A stretch of 5,198 bases of DNA. It comes from CAZDSS01 sp964508185. Lineage in GTDB: Bacteria > Pseudomonadota > Alphaproteobacteria > Sphingomonadales > Govanellaceae. A program made the translations under genes and the position numbers. The stretch is from contig CAZDSS010000152.1 in assembly GCA_964508185.1 (NCBI GenBank), forward strand, positions 1 to 5,198, in the 5' to 3' direction. Below, one piece after another: positions 5,145 through 5,198 of this stretch. Positions within the stretch are counted from its first letter, which is position 1. Every line of letters begins with the position of its first letter. Under the pieces are notes generated by a model. It had not been told where the DNA came from. It searched no databases and saw nothing but the letters and a program-made list of their open reading frames with translations.

Positions 5145-5198
5145 GCGGGCGTAGCTCAGGGGTAGAGCACAACCTTGCCAAGGTTGGGGTCGTGAGTT
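5145..5198 (+). tRNA. tRNA-Gly (anticodon GCC), 3' end outside window
   Basis: The acceptor strand GCGGGCG is at 5145-5151. The D stem GCTC/GAGC (5154-5157 with 5165-5168) encloses a GG-containing loop. The anticodon stem CAACC/GGTTG (5170-5174 with 5182-5186) carries the 7-nt loop TTGCCAA, with anticodon GCC at 5177-5179. The T stem begins GTGAG (5192-5196) and the T loop TT is cut by the window end. GCC reads glycine codons GGC and GGU, and the body matches bacterial tRNA-Gly(GCC). The acceptor 3' strand and any encoded CCA cannot be seen. Confidence 0.96.

Overview
This window looks like part of the chromosome of a high-GC alphaproteobacterium. A Hyphomicrobiales-like lineage is my guess from gene content and protein flavour, not something shown directly. 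The codon choice is uniformly GC-rich and the genes are tightly packed. There is no sign of phage, insertion sequence, CRISPR array or foreign base composition. Both ends are cut: the left edge truncates an ammonium transporter and the right edge truncates a tRNA.

Layout from left to right. (1) Positions 1-624, minus: the N-terminal 208 codons of an Amt-family ammonium channel. (2) Positions 625-896: a divergent intergenic region. It holds two tandem 17-bp NtrC-like palindromes, and 65 bp or more closer to amt a sigma-54-like element, laid out as in classical nitrogen-regulated promoters. (3) Positions 897-2114, plus: an FAD-dependent aromatic hydroxylase of the UbiH/UbiF/COQ6 family, acting in ubiquinone synthesis. 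(4) Convergent to it with only 13 bp between, a compact minus-strand cluster that reads cnoX (Trx-TPR chaperedoxin), LON-substrate-binding-domain protein, Trm112-like protein, DUF971 protein. It has two 4-bp stop/start overlaps and one 34-bp gap. (5) Upstream of cnoX on the same strand, after a 93-bp gap, is a YbaK/ProXp-ala-type editing deacylase for mischarged tRNA-Pro. (6) Positions 4962-5144: a second divergent intergenic region with a good promoter for a tRNA. (7) Positions 5145-5198, plus: a partial tRNA-Gly with anticodon GCC.

The minus-strand block has a loose protein-quality theme: tRNA editing, a holdase/reductase co-chaperone, a Lon-type substrate-binding domain without protease, and a small Trm112-like adaptor. 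This is inference from context, and the functions of the LON-domain, Trm112-like and DUF971 proteins are not established by the sequence. The left part reflects nitrogen control of ammonium uptake. I see no clearly new multi-gene system. The items most worth following are the NtrC/sigma-54 architecture, the cysteine-depleted Trm112-like protein inside a translationally coupled cluster, and the leader/promoter structures before cnoX and the tRNA.
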